Program-made: the position numbers and the translations under genes
From: Pelagicoccus sp. SDUM812005
GTDB taxonomy: Bacteria; Verrucomicrobiota; Verrucomicrobiia; Opitutales; Opitutaceae
DNA length: 64,000 bases
NCBI RefSeq assembly: GCF_031127875.1
Contig: NZ_JARXIA010000017.1
Coordinates: 1 to 64,000, forward strand
Direction of reading: 5' to 3'
Part shown: positions 55,181 to 64,000 of the stretch, piece after piece
Layout of the letters: the number at the start of each line of letters is the position of its first letter
How positions within the stretch are numbered: position 1 is the stretch's first letter
The notes under the pieces: model-generated
The model's database searches: none
Told to the model about the DNA's origin: nothing
The model's input: the letters and a program-made list of their open reading frames with translations, nothing else

Positions 55181-56926
55181 TCAAAGATTCTCCCGATGAC
55201 AAGCAGCCCACGCCGCCAGCATCACACCTCCCAAGCACAACAACCAAAACGACGAATAAAAGTCGTCGTCGTAATACGCCTCCACCACCCTCGAATCAAA
55301 AGCATCGTAGTCGAATTCCGTATACGCATCGCTGAAGTTCGATTCGCGCACATCCGCGAACCGAGCCGCCCCCCTCAACAAAACATTTCCCGCCTGCTCG
55401 ACTTCGAAGAAGCGAGCCTCCAAGGGAGCTCTCGCCTGCGAGCTCACAGTTCTTGTAACCGTATCCGTTTCGCCAACACGCCACTCTCTCATCACCGCTC
55501 CCGATTCGGGAGATAAAGGCAAATCGAGGACCTGCCCCACATCGCAATTAACCGCTTCGAAAACGGGCTTCCGCTTCCTCAAGCTATCGAAATGCCGCCC
55601 CACCAAAAGCACGAAGGCCGGCAATCGATCGAGATTCGAAGCGCCCAACTCGAAATTGAACACCAACGCCTCTCCCCTCAGAAAAATCAAAGCCTCGCTA
55701 TCCATCCAGAGCAGAACTTGATCCCCTGCCGCAAACGCCTCCCGCAGCCCGCCCTTCAGGTAAAGGCCTTCCCAGGACAAGCCCGCGTTGTAACGGTGAT
55801 TGCTGGGGACCTTCACTCCACTAGCGATCTTCGCCTCCTCTGCGCCACCGCTCTCCACGAAATAGATCCCTGCTTTGGATGCACTCGAAAGCTGCCCAGG
55901 CGGCAAGCTGGCCATCTCCAAGTCCGCCCGCTCCCGCTCGGCAGTCACTCGGCTACTGGCCATGCTCCCCGCCAAACGCTTGAAAAGAGCCGCGTTGCCA
56001 TCCCCTTCCTCAATCCAAACCGAAAGCCCCTTAGCCTGCTCCACCACGATCGGCGCATAGTCGTCCAGCTCGAAGGCATCTCCGGATAGGGCCACGCCGA
56101 CCGCGGACTCGCCCGCCGGAAAACGCCCCTCCAACACCAGCGACTTACCCGCCGCAATCTCGATCGACTGGCTCGGGCTCCGTCCGCCCTCGAACTCCAG
56201 CCACCAATCCCGCGTCGCCGTTTCCCGACCGTAATTCCCCACGATCGCTCGCCAGTAGTCCACCGAGTCGCGCTGAAAAACCCGAACGCCTGCCACCCCG
56301 ACATTCTCAAGCGGCTTCCCCACCAGCAAGGACTCCACTCCGTCCGGCAGGTCCGTCGCGGGCCGATCGCTCACAAAAACTACGAAACCGTCGCGGCCGA
56401 CTAGCTCCCTCGCATCCCCCAATCGAGCCGCAGGGGAATGGCTCGCCGCCCGCGGCTGCCAAGACTCCAGCGCCGATCGCAAGTCCGCCAGGCTCCGCCC
56501 CCGATAAAGCGCTCCTCCTAGGCCGGCGCTCTCCAGCAAGTAAAACTCCGTTGCCGGCAGCCGCTTCTCTAGCGTCGAGCCCAATCGCCCCAACTCCCGC
56601 TCCGCCTCTTCGCGAAAGGCCGCCATCGACGCCGACGAATCCAAGACGAACGCAACTTTCCCCACCGCCTGCGAGTTCGCCCAACGGGGTTCCGACAAAA
56701 GCCAACACAGCAAGAGCAAGCCGATCAGTTGCAGCCAAAAGGAAGCCGAATGCCGCCACTTGTCCCACAGATTGCCCGCCTCTCGGTTCACCGCGCTCTT
56801 GTCCACAAGAAACAACGTATTCACAATACTCCTACGCGTCTGCCGACGAAAGAAGTGCAGATACACCAAAGGAGGAATCGCCAGCAAGGCCAAGAGGCCC
56901 AGAGGGTTTGCCAAATACAAATTCAT
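55181..56926 (-). CDS. BatA-type VWA membrane protein
   Basis: The 581-residue protein begins with the BatA N-terminal double membrane domain (MNLYLANPLGLLALLAIPPL, VYLHFFRRQTRRSIVNTLF). A VWA-like domain starts at FVLDSSASMAAF (MIDAS DxSxS, 95-101). A C-terminal membrane segment is near FYSSFWLLCLGGVMLAAWAA. Its start ATGA overlaps the stop of the DUF58 gene upstream, a sign of translational coupling. Confidence 0.85.
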   Translation of the reverse strand: MNLYLANPLGLLALLAIPPLVYLHFFRRQTRRSIVNTLFLVDKSAVNREAGNLWDKWRHSASFWLQLIGLLLLCWLLSEPRWANSQAVGKVAFVLDSSASMAAFREEAERELGRLGSTLEKRLPATEFYLLESAGLGGALYRGRSLADLRSALESWQPRAASHSPAARLGDARELVGRDGFVVFVSDRPATDLPDGVESLLVGKPLENVGVAGVRVFQRDSVDYWRAIVGNYGRETATRDWWLEFEGGRSPSQSIEIAAGKSLVLEGRFPAGESAVGVALSGDAFELDDYAPIVVEQAKGLSVWIEEGDGNAALFKRLAGSMASSRVTAERERADLEMASLPPGQLSSASKAGIYFVESGGAEEAKIASGVKVPSNHRYNAGLSWEGLYLKGGLREAFAAGDQVLLWMDSEALIFLRGEALVFNFELGASNLDRLPAFVLLVGRHFDSLRKRKPVFEAVNCDVGQVLDLPLSPESGAVMREWRVGETDTVTRTVSSQARAPLEARFFEVEQAGNVLLRGAARFADVRESNFSDAYTEFDYDAFDSRVVEAYYDDDFYSSFWLLCLGGVMLAAWAACHRENL

Positions 56927-57807
56927 ACCGCGATCAATCCGCTCGCGACTCCCGCACGTCCCAACTGCGCCGCCAAGGCCAAATCATCCTTCACGCTCAG
57001 CAACGCCACCGCATTGCGACGAGCATAGTCGTTCCAAAGCGAGAAATGCTTTTCGTAGTTCAAACGATACGCCTCCAATAGCGATTGATCGCAATACAAG
57101 ATCCGCTCCCGCTTCGTTTCGCTGTCCACCAACTTCATGCCTCCATTCCACGAAGGATTTTCCTCTTCCTGCGAATACACCCGCACAATCGCCTTCCAAG
57201 ACGCGCCCATGCCGAAGCGAGGCAACAATTCGTTAGGCATTCCTGGATACAATAGATCCGAAACCAGGATACGGGCCGACTGCGGACGCCACGGGATCGA
57301 CTCGAACTTCGGCAAAAGCCCCTTCGCCTCGCCCTCAGCCCACTTCAGCCAACGCCCTCCCAAAACCGATTCCATGCTCAAGGGCCGACACGCATTCTCG
57401 TCGACCGCGTAACACTTGAGCGCTCCTCCCTGCTCGACCACGCTCTCCGCGCAAAAGTAGAACAAGGCCAAAGCCGCCCCCAACTTCTCGGGCGCGACGC
57501 ACATCGAAAGCGAACAATCGAAGACCAGGTCAACCGCCGGGCTCACCTCGTCCCGATACAGTTTCATCGTGTATTCGCCTGAGCGGGCATAGGCTTGCCA
57601 ATTGATATAGCGGGGATCGTCTCCGACCGCGTAGGGACGGTGATCCTGAAAGTCCACCGAACTCCCGATCCCCACACCGAGCCAGTTCCCGTTCGCCCCC
57701 GATACCTTCGGCTGTCGCAAGTTCAATCGATACCGCCGCGCCAGGCCGGCGCCCTGCGTACGCCGCTCCTCCAAAAAACAATCTCGCTCCTTCGCATCCA
57801 TCGGCAT
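56923..57807 (-). CDS. DUF58-family protein
   Basis: A 294-residue cytoplasmic protein. GSSVDFQDHRPYAVGDDPRY, then INWQAYARSGEYTMKLYRDE, is the DUF58 hallmark block, followed by a VWA-like beta-alpha core (VDLVFDCSLSMC). DUF58 proteins almost always occur with MoxR ATPases, as here. The molecular role is unknown; the MoxR ATPase is presumed to act on it or on the VWA proteins. Spacing of 2 bases to the permease gene upstream. Confidence 0.9.
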   Translation of the reverse strand: MPMDAKERDCFLEERRTQGAGLARRYRLNLRQPKVSGANGNWLGVGIGSSVDFQDHRPYAVGDDPRYINWQAYARSGEYTMKLYRDEVSPAVDLVFDCSLSMCVAPEKLGAALALFYFCAESVVEQGGALKCYAVDENACRPLSMESVLGGRWLKWAEGEAKGLLPKFESIPWRPQSARILVSDLLYPGMPNELLPRFGMGASWKAIVRVYSQEEENPSWNGGMKLVDSETKRERILYCDQSLLEAYRLNYEKHFSLWNDYARRNAVALLSVKDDLALAAQLGRAGVASGLIAV

Positions 57808-57809
57808 GC

Positions 57810-59270
57810 TTACCTCTCGCTCGAACGCGAACGATTGATCTCCGCCGCCTTCGCTTCCAACGCATCATAGCGGCTCCAATAGCGCTGTCCCGCAAGCAGT
57901 ACCAGCACCACAACTACAAACTGTCCGATGGCCGACACGTACTGATGGGCTTCGAAGTTCCCAGCCCCAGTATTGATAGCTCCAAAAAAGGCGTAAATTA
58001 TGGCGCTGCTTGGAAGGAAGGAAGTCCACGGCGTCACATCGACCCCGAAATAGACTTTCACCACCCCAAAGGCAAAGGCCATCAGCACAAGCCCCACATT
58101 GATCACCACCACCTTCGAAACCGCCCAATCCGTTTCGTGCTTCTGGAAGAGCGCCCTCACCAAACAAACTTGGAAGGGAATCGTCGCCAAGGCCGACATA
58201 ACATACGAAATCTCCTTCGCGTCTTTCATCGATATATCCGCGAGGTCAAACTCAGCCGCAACAAAGAGGCCAACGTTGAACAACAACAGCAGAATAGCAG
58301 CGTAAACGGCACCACTCACCCAACCGGGATAGAAAAGGTAGCGACCCGCCCAGCGGCCGATTCTCCCAAAGCGCACGTAGCGCCGATACGGCCCGGGCAC
58401 CATTACCGGCCCATCCATCAAGGCAAACCACGGCACCACCAAAACCGCCACCATGGAAGCCGCCAAGCAAAACTCCGGAAAGAAATCGAGCAGGATCAGT
58501 CCCATCGGAACCAGCAGCATCATCAAGCCGAGGAAACGAAGTACGAAGGAGTGCCCATCCACCCGCGAGCCGACTCGCGCCGCTCCCACTTCCAGCATGA
58601 ACACCATCAGGACGCCACCGATCCCCAGCAGCAAGATCAAGCCCTCCCAACCGAGCAATGCCATTCCACCGCGCAACATCGAATGATAAAGCCCCACTCC
58701 CCCAAAAAACAGGGTGAGCAAGATCCCCACGAAAAAGAGCGACTTGAAATGGTTGGTCCCGTATCCCGATGCCCCAACCGATACGCCAAGAATTAGCAGC
58801 GAACCCACCATCATAAACAATAGCAGCAAGCTTTCCTCCACCACATCGCTACCGGAAACGAAATGGTAGAGAACAATATAAGGTAATACGGATACTCCGA
58901 CCAGCAGGATATACAGAGCCTGGTACGCCCACTTGCCCCAAACAATCCCGCGAGCTCCTAGGCCCGTCATCCGGATCAGCTCGATGGTGCCGCCCTGCCT
59001 CTCGGAGGAGATCGCGTTGATGCTCGTCAAGGGAACGAGGAACAGGAAATACGCGCCCAACATGAACCAGAACACGCCGCGTTCGATCAGGAACGAGTTC
59101 GGATGCCCTTGGCTGAGCGTCGCCATCTGAGCCAGCGTCACGAAGGCCATCACCGCATGCACGCCATAAAACTGAGCCAAGAACCCCCAGCCGTTCAAGC
59201 CCTGGCGTATTTCCTTCGCCACTACAGAAGGCACATAGGAGTCGATGCTCCTCACTATTCGCTCGATCAT
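57810..59270 (-). CDS. ABC-2-type transporter permease
   Basis: A 486-residue membrane protein with about 11-12 hydrophobic segments. The TSINAISSERQGGTIELIRM block (about 92-111) is the conserved coupling-helix region of ABC-2 permeases such as those of the Gld/Nos type. Its ATGA start overlaps the end of the ATPase gene. It works with that ATPase. The cargo is unknown. Confidence 0.85.
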   Translation of the reverse strand: MIERIVRSIDSYVPSVVAKEIRQGLNGWGFLAQFYGVHAVMAFVTLAQMATLSQGHPNSFLIERGVFWFMLGAYFLFLVPLTSINAISSERQGGTIELIRMTGLGARGIVWGKWAYQALYILLVGVSVLPYIVLYHFVSGSDVVEESLLLLFMMVGSLLILGVSVGASGYGTNHFKSLFFVGILLTLFFGGVGLYHSMLRGGMALLGWEGLILLLGIGGVLMVFMLEVGAARVGSRVDGHSFVLRFLGLMMLLVPMGLILLDFFPEFCLAASMVAVLVVPWFALMDGPVMVPGPYRRYVRFGRIGRWAGRYLFYPGWVSGAVYAAILLLLFNVGLFVAAEFDLADISMKDAKEISYVMSALATIPFQVCLVRALFQKHETDWAVSKVVVINVGLVLMAFAFGVVKVYFGVDVTPWTSFLPSSAIIYAFFGAINTGAGNFEAHQYVSAIGQFVVVVLVLLAGQRYWSRYDALEAKAAEINRSRSSER

Positions 59271-60241
59271 GATCCTACCTTCCTTTCTCCCGCTACCTTT
59301 AGGTGATGTATAAATGCCTCCTCCAGCTTGCGCTCCGTTTTGCGGAATCCCACGATCGGGATATCGTCCGCGATCAAGCCGCGCAGCAACTCCCGTCGCC
59401 CAAGCTCCGCAAGATCGATCGACACGAAACAGGTTTTTCCAAGCTCCCTATCCACCTGCACCGCTGGATGCGAATGCAGCCAGGCCAAAAGCGTTGCAGG
59501 GTCGCCCTCCGTTTCGATCTCCACCAACAAACGCTCCTCGGATTGCCCCTTCAGGTCGTCCGACTTGCCTTGGAAAAGGATCTTTCCATCCTCGATGAAC
59601 AGCAGGCTATCGCAGACCTCGTCGAGCTCGGAAAGGATGTGAGAGCTGATGAACAGAGTCTTGCCCATCGACGCCAGCAAGCGCACCAACCGCTTCAACT
59701 CCACCCGCGCCTTCGGGTCCAAGCCCGCCGCCGGTTCGTCGAGGATCAACACCGCGGGGTCGTTCAACAAAGTGCGGGCCAAGCTCAGGCGCTGGCTCTG
59801 CCCCTTCGACAAGGTGAAGACCGGGCTCTGGGCGATCCGGTCCAACTCCGTAAACTCGCTCACCTCTCGCAGCCGCTTCCGCCGCTGCTCTCCCTTCAGT
59901 CCATAAGCCCGAGCGAAGAAATCCAAGTACTCCCTCACGTCTAGATTCCGGTACTTTCCGAACGCGTCCGGCATCCAGCCGAGGCTCCGCCGCACCTCCG
60001 CCGCCTGGGAAACCACATCGTAGCCCATCACCCGCACCGTCCCCGCATCGGGAACGTCCAAGGTCGACAAAATCCGCATGGTCGTGGTCTTGCCCGCGCC
60101 ATTGGCGCCGATGAAGCCAACCACCTTGCCGCGTTCCACCGAGAAAGAGATTCCATCCACCGCCTTGAGCGAGCCAAAGTTACGCTCAAGGTTCTCCACC
60201 CAGATCGCTGGTTCCACGTCCTGATTCGTATCCAAATTCAT
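59267..60241 (-). CDS. ABC transporter ATP-binding protein
   Basis: A 324-residue ATPase. Walker A GANGAGKT (45-52), signature LSKGQ (144-148; the usual LSGGQ has K at the third position), Walker B LILDEP (165-170), and a C-terminal extension of ~110 residues as in CcmA/GldA-type ATPases. It lies one base from the unknown membrane gene upstream and overlaps the permease gene downstream. Confidence 0.92.
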   Translation of the reverse strand: MNLDTNQDVEPAIWVENLERNFGSLKAVDGISFSVERGKVVGFIGANGAGKTTTMRILSTLDVPDAGTVRVMGYDVVSQAAEVRRSLGWMPDAFGKYRNLDVREYLDFFARAYGLKGEQRRKRLREVSEFTELDRIAQSPVFTLSKGQSQRLSLARTLLNDPAVLILDEPAAGLDPKARVELKRLVRLLASMGKTLFISSHILSELDEVCDSLLFIEDGKILFQGKSDDLKGQSEERLLVEIETEGDPATLLAWLHSHPAVQVDRELGKTCFVSIDLAELGRRELLRGLIADDIPIVGFRKTERKLEEAFIHHLKVAGERKVGS

Positions 60242-60242
60242 C

Positions 60243-62024
60243 CTACTTTCCCTCCTTTCCGGAAACGACCACTCGCCCGAGAGCCAAGTGCCCGCCGTCT
60301 TCCCAAGCCACCGAGCCCAAGGTATCCCATGCGGGAGTAGGGCCGTTCTTCAACTCGCCAAAGAAGACCTGCTTTCCTCGCAGCTGGCGCTCCATCATCT
60401 TCGCGTAAAGCTTGGCTGCCTTTCCTGCAGCGAGCTGCGTCCGGTGCCCTTTCACCTCCTGAGCATCGATGGGAACAAGCGTCTTGGTTTCTCCCAAAGA
60501 CAAACTCTCCGCGTACCAGTAGCGCTCATCCTTATCCTTGAAGACAAAGGGTTCCAGCGTCCCCTTAACTCGAGAGCTCACCACCACCGCGCCGCCCGCG
60601 CCCGAACTCTCTAGCCTTATCTGCTCCCGAGAGGACTCCGTCCATGCGATCAAATGGGAATTCTTGGAGCGGGACACGAACCAGTCTCCCCCACGGGCGC
60701 CCTCCTCGACCTCGAAGCGCTTGCGGGAACCGCCGGGAATAAAGAAACGCTCTACATGGGCCTTTCCCGGGACCTCGAAAGATCGATCGAAAATCATGCC
60801 CACCTGCGATCCCTGCGACTGGATCCGCAACGCTTGATTCGCCTCTCCTCCAAACACCGACATGCGAAATCGCTCCCCTTCGCCGCCCACGCCGTCACGC
60901 AAAAGCGAATACAAGCCTATCAGGGTCAGGCACGCTACCACGATCAAAGGAGTCGTCAGAAAAATCCGGTAGCGCCGCCGCCCGCGGCAGAATACCATTA
61001 GGTTCACCGGCCCCACCAATACGATGAAACACATGAGCACCACATAGTAGCCGCCCGCGCTGGCGAATTCCTCGAAAGCGTATCCTAAAACGCCCGACAC
61101 GCTTTGCTTGTTGAGCGGAAACGAACCTTCCTTGCCCACCTCGTTCGCAACGAAGCTGTAGCCTCCCGCGATCGGACCAACCTGCACTCTTCCCAAGCCG
61201 TAGAAGCAAACGCCCCTCTCGAAATCATCACGCTCCAATTCTTGGATACCCTTGCGGCTCGACCAAGACCAGTCCGGAAGCGTCAGCACGCCCCCAGCCC
61301 TCACCCAGTTCATCAAAGCCTGCAGCTGCAACGGATTCAGGGAGACCAGCTCGTTCGTCGACAAAACGATCAAGCCAAATCCCCAGTAGCCCCGCCAGTC
61401 CGCCACCATGGTGGTCGGCTGCAACTCCACTAGCTGGATCTCGTAGCGCTCATGCGGCGGCACGTACCCTTTGCTTTCCTCGAAATAGCGCTCCGGCAAA
61501 AACGGCTTCACCTGCTTCCCGTACCCCACGATGTCCACCCCATTCCTGCCGGACAGCGACGAAAGCAAGGAATCGAAATCGGTCTTTCCCGAGGAATAGC
61601 AGTTAAAGGTTCGCTCTTCGTTCGGCCCCACCAACCTTCCGCGCACCGTCACCGACGAGTAGCCATAATAATAGCCTTGGTTTCGCACCGCCTCGAAATC
61701 GACAAGGCTTGGCGTCGGCACCAATACGACAAAGGTCTCCATGGCCTTGGCAGGGACTTCGAACTGTCTCGAAAAGTCCAATACGGAACCGCGGTTCTCG
61801 TCGATGCTGCTACTTGCCACCAATCCCCACTTCTGAGGTCGATCCGTCTTGTTTTGCAGACGAACCTGCAAGGGCAGATAGCCTCCCATCACCACTTCGT
61901 CGTACAAACGCGACACCGTCCCGCTCAGCTCCTCGTTGTCGATCTTAGCGATTTGCGACTGGGCCGCCGCAAAGGGAACGACGCTCGCAACAAATACGAG
62001 CAGACTTAGAAATTTCCGTATCAT
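60243..62024 (-). CDS. Unknown membrane protein of the MoxR operon
   Basis: A 593-residue protein with a signal peptide (residues 1-21). A periplasmic part of ~310 residues ends with a GATase-like stretch (QLQALMNWVRAGGVLTLPDW). Two membrane segments follow (YYVVLMCFIVLVGPVNLMVF and IFLTTPLIVVACLTLIGLYS), the GPVN block being frequent in such uncharacterised operon members. The last ~200 residues return to the periplasm. The function is unknown; the position directly before an ABC ATPase/permease pair recalls the auxiliary GldG-like proteins, by inference. Confidence 0.75.
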   Translation of the reverse strand: MIRKFLSLLVFVASVVPFAAAQSQIAKIDNEELSGTVSRLYDEVVMGGYLPLQVRLQNKTDRPQKWGLVASSSIDENRGSVLDFSRQFEVPAKAMETFVVLVPTPSLVDFEAVRNQGYYYGYSSVTVRGRLVGPNEERTFNCYSSGKTDFDSLLSSLSGRNGVDIVGYGKQVKPFLPERYFEESKGYVPPHERYEIQLVELQPTTMVADWRGYWGFGLIVLSTNELVSLNPLQLQALMNWVRAGGVLTLPDWSWSSRKGIQELERDDFERGVCFYGLGRVQVGPIAGGYSFVANEVGKEGSFPLNKQSVSGVLGYAFEEFASAGGYYVVLMCFIVLVGPVNLMVFCRGRRRYRIFLTTPLIVVACLTLIGLYSLLRDGVGGEGERFRMSVFGGEANQALRIQSQGSQVGMIFDRSFEVPGKAHVERFFIPGGSRKRFEVEEGARGGDWFVSRSKNSHLIAWTESSREQIRLESSGAGGAVVVSSRVKGTLEPFVFKDKDERYWYAESLSLGETKTLVPIDAQEVKGHRTQLAAGKAAKLYAKMMERQLRGKQVFFGELKNGPTPAWDTLGSVAWEDGGHLALGRVVVSGKEGK

Positions 62025-62032
62025 GATACCCC

Positions 62033-63073
62033 TTACAGCTTAGCGGACTTCAGCGAACCGGGCACCTCCACTCCATCCGGAGAGATCTCCTCCAACAGCA
62101 TCTTCACCACCGACTCGCCCGAGATCCCTTCGACCTTGGCTTGGTAGTCCATCACGATGCGATGCTGCAGGGCTGCGCTGGCTAGAGCTTGCACGTCCTC
62201 GAAATTCGCATACACACGGCCATTCAGCAAAGCCCTCGCCCGAGCCGAAGCGGCCAAGCTGATCGCCGCTCGCGGACTACAACCGAAACGCACTCCGCTC
62301 GCCGCCTGCGACATCCCCGCATGCGTCGCCTCCACCAAGCGGGCGATATAGCTCACCACCTCCGGCGGCAAAAAGACCTCGCGCGTCATCGAGCTGGCCT
62401 CCAACAAGTCCTCCCGGGTCATCACTTGGGAAACGGAAACCTCCCCGCCCAGGTCTCGGTGCTGTACTATCTTTTCAATGACAGAGCGATCTCCTCGCTC
62501 CATCTGAAGCTTAAAGAGGAAACGGTCGATCTGCGCTTCCGGCAGCGGATAGGTCCCCTCCAGCTCGATCGGGTTCTGCGTCGCGAATACGAAAAACGGA
62601 TCCGGCAAAGCGTGGCTCGTTCCAAACACCGAAACGCTGCGTTCCTGCATCGCCTCCAAAAGCGCCGACTGCGTCTTGGGCGAAGCTCGATTGATTTCAT
62701 CCGCCAATAGCAGTTCCGCAAAAAGCGGCCCCTTCTGGAAAACGAAAGTTCGCTCGCCGGTCGGCGACTCCTGCAGCACCGGATTGCCCGTGATGTCCCC
62801 CGGCAACAGGTCCGGCGTGAACTGCACGCGATTCTGCTTCAGCTGGATCGCCTTGGACAGTCCCTTCACCAGCTCCGTCTTGCCCAGACCCGGCAGTCCT
62901 TCCAAGAGCACATGGCCCCGAGCCAAGAGGGCTACCACGACCAACTCCACCGTCTTCTCCTGCCCGAAAAGCACTTGGTTCAGAGCTCCGGTCAGAGCCT
63001 TCAATTTCGTCTGGATCGCCTGCACGCGGGCTTCCGTGATAGGGGTTGGGGTACTTGCGCTACTCATTGCCAA
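62033..63073 (-). CDS. MoxR-family AAA+ ATPase
   Basis: A 346-residue ATPase. Walker A is LLEGLPGLGKTELVKG (56-71), Walker B is LLADEINRASPKTQSALLEA, and FVFATQNPIELEGTYPLPEA is the sensor-1 block, all typical of MoxR. MoxR proteins act as chaperone-like ATPases for VWA partners. It starts in the last 14 bases of the upstream gene; a second ATG two codons in is equally possible. Confidence 0.93.
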   Translation of the reverse strand: MAMSSASTPTPITEARVQAIQTKLKALTGALNQVLFGQEKTVELVVVALLARGHVLLEGLPGLGKTELVKGLSKAIQLKQNRVQFTPDLLPGDITGNPVLQESPTGERTFVFQKGPLFAELLLADEINRASPKTQSALLEAMQERSVSVFGTSHALPDPFFVFATQNPIELEGTYPLPEAQIDRFLFKLQMERGDRSVIEKIVQHRDLGGEVSVSQVMTREDLLEASSMTREVFLPPEVVSYIARLVEATHAGMSQAASGVRFGCSPRAAISLAASARARALLNGRVYANFEDVQALASAALQHRIVMDYQAKVEGISGESVVKMLLEEISPDGVEVPGSLKSAKL

Positions 63074-64000
63074 AATAGTTCTTCAATAAAATCTGTTCCT
63101 TGGGGCGCGAACGAGTCTGCCAAACCGCGGAGCCGCCTTGGCCCACGTTGTGAGCTCGATCGCCCGCCTGCATTCCGCGCGCCTCCGGCTCGAAATCCTC
63201 GATCCTCACCTCGCTCGTGAATGCCGTATCCCCTAAAATCGCTCGCTCGCGATCGTCGTTCGAAATCCCCTCTAGATTCCCCGCTAATTCCGGACTGGCT
63301 TCTTCGCTAACCGTCAAGGGCGTCGGACCGCCTTCGCCATCCCTGCCGTTGCCAGCTTCGGGACGCGTATCCGATTCCGAATACATCGGGCCCATCTCGT
63401 AGCGTGGCATTCCCATGCCTTGCCGCACCGTCTGCGCACCTTCCTGCATCCGGTCCAGCATGTCCTGCAAGGTTTGCGGATCCACCGAGCTTTGGCCCGA
63501 CTCCGCCATCTCGCTCAAGGTCTTCATCAAGTCCTCCCGCAAGGCGAGCGTTCCAAGATCCAAATTTTCGATACTCTTGCTCAGCTCCCGCATGTCCCGC
63601 TCGCTGAGCATCCCCTCGCCCGCGCTGCTCAAGCGCGAAGCGCTCTGCATCGCCATGTCCAGCGACTCCAAAAACTGCAGCGTCGAATCCTTGGACTGCT
63701 CCGCCAAGAAGTCCGTCGCCTCCAAGCTCCCATCCGAAAACCAATCCTCCCGCGGCTGATCCACCAAGGAGTCGAGCTGCTCCTCGAAGCTCGCAAGGCT
63801 CTCCTCCTCCACCAAGTCGCTGGCCTCCATCACGCTCAGCCACTCCTCCATCTCCGCCCACGCATTAGGCCCCGCTACGATCTCCAACTGGGAACGCTTC
63901 ACATACTTCTCGATCGGCAGAAACAAGCCGACCGCTAAAAAGAGCAAGGAAAGCAACAAGCTCCCGTGTATCCGATTGAAGGAGACACGAAAAACCGCCT
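63060..64000 (-). CDS. Membrane protein of the MoxR operon, 5' end outside window
   Basis: The frame stays open to the window edge, so the N-terminus is missing; residues AVFRVSFNRIHGS precede a membrane segment (LLLSLLFLAVGLFLPIEKYV). The visible ~310 residues after it are Glu- and Met-rich and mostly helical (MLSERDMRELSKSIENLDLG, QTLQDMLDRMQEGAQTVRQG). The C-terminus ends RSRPKEQILLKNYFGNE. No family recognised; similar long helical proteins head MoxR operons in related phyla. It overlaps moxR by 14 bases. Confidence 0.75.
   Translation of the reverse strand, partial: AVFRVSFNRIHGSLLLSLLFLAVGLFLPIEKYVKRSQLEIVAGPNAWAEMEEWLSVMEASDLVEEESLASFEEQLDSLVDQPREDWFSDGSLEATDFLAEQSKDSTLQFLESLDMAMQSASRLSSAGEGMLSERDMRELSKSIENLDLGTLALREDLMKTLSEMAESGQSSVDPQTLQDMLDRMQEGAQTVRQGMGMPRYEMGPMYSESDTRPEAGNGRDGEGGPTPLTVSEEASPELAGNLEGISNDDRERAILGDTAFTSEVRIEDFEPEARGMQAGDRAHNVGQGGSAVWQTRSRPKEQILLKNYFGNE

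Overview
The window looks like chromosome from a Verrucomicrobiota bacterium, probably an Opitutia-type marine or aquatic polysaccharide degrader. This is inferred from gene content: many secreted polysaccharide-active enzymes, a large MoxR/DUF58/VWA/ABC operon of the Planctomycetes-Verrucomicrobia style, and C-terminal 'DPDADGIVNLMEYATG'-type tails. Most of the window is GC-rich and densely coded on both strands. No rRNA, tRNA or CRISPR array was seen.

Positions 1-8,000 form an accessory, decaying, partly AT-rich region. It holds a GNAT-toxin/DUF1778-antitoxin pair arranged tail to tail with overlapping stop codons, a truncated second copy of the GNAT 5' region cut by an IS3-like remnant, an IS481-like remnant, a RAYT (REP-associated) transposase pseudogene, short direct repeats, and several unrecognised secreted or membrane proteins.

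Positions 8,000-18,800 carry two LuxR-type regulators, a phytanoyl-CoA dioxygenase-like enzyme, a Dabb-domain gene broken by an in-frame amber codon, unknown envelope proteins, a SASA-type carbohydrate esterase, and an arsR/permease metalloid or metal resistance operon with a clear inverted-repeat operator.

Positions 18,800-29,750 hold carbohydrate genes (heparinase II/III-like lyase, right-handed beta-helix protein, an ECF sigma factor and a very large GH115 alpha-glucuronidase). A divergent bacterial nitric oxide synthase oxygenase sits among them.

Positions 30,260-33,440 form a nucleobase salvage cluster (apt, hpt, NCS2 permease, upp). Positions 33,770-42,000 encode mostly uncharacterised proteins, including an 813-residue orphan and a secreted beta-propeller. 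Positions 42,000-48,000 contain a GH43 beta-xylosidase with a convergent GPH sugar symporter, so the window has GH115, GH43 and an importer that together would suit glucuronoxylan use. A Tat-exported class V aminotransferase-fold protein and a double TonB-C protein follow.

Positions 48,557-52,643 encode catalase-peroxidase KatG, a cupin and an orphan C5 cytosine methyltransferase. From 52,645 to the right edge runs one tightly overlapping minus-strand operon of eight genes: a membrane protein cut by the window edge, MoxR AAA ATPase, a large membrane protein, ABC ATPase, ABC permease, DUF58, a BatA-type VWA protein and a VWA/GATase-like protein.
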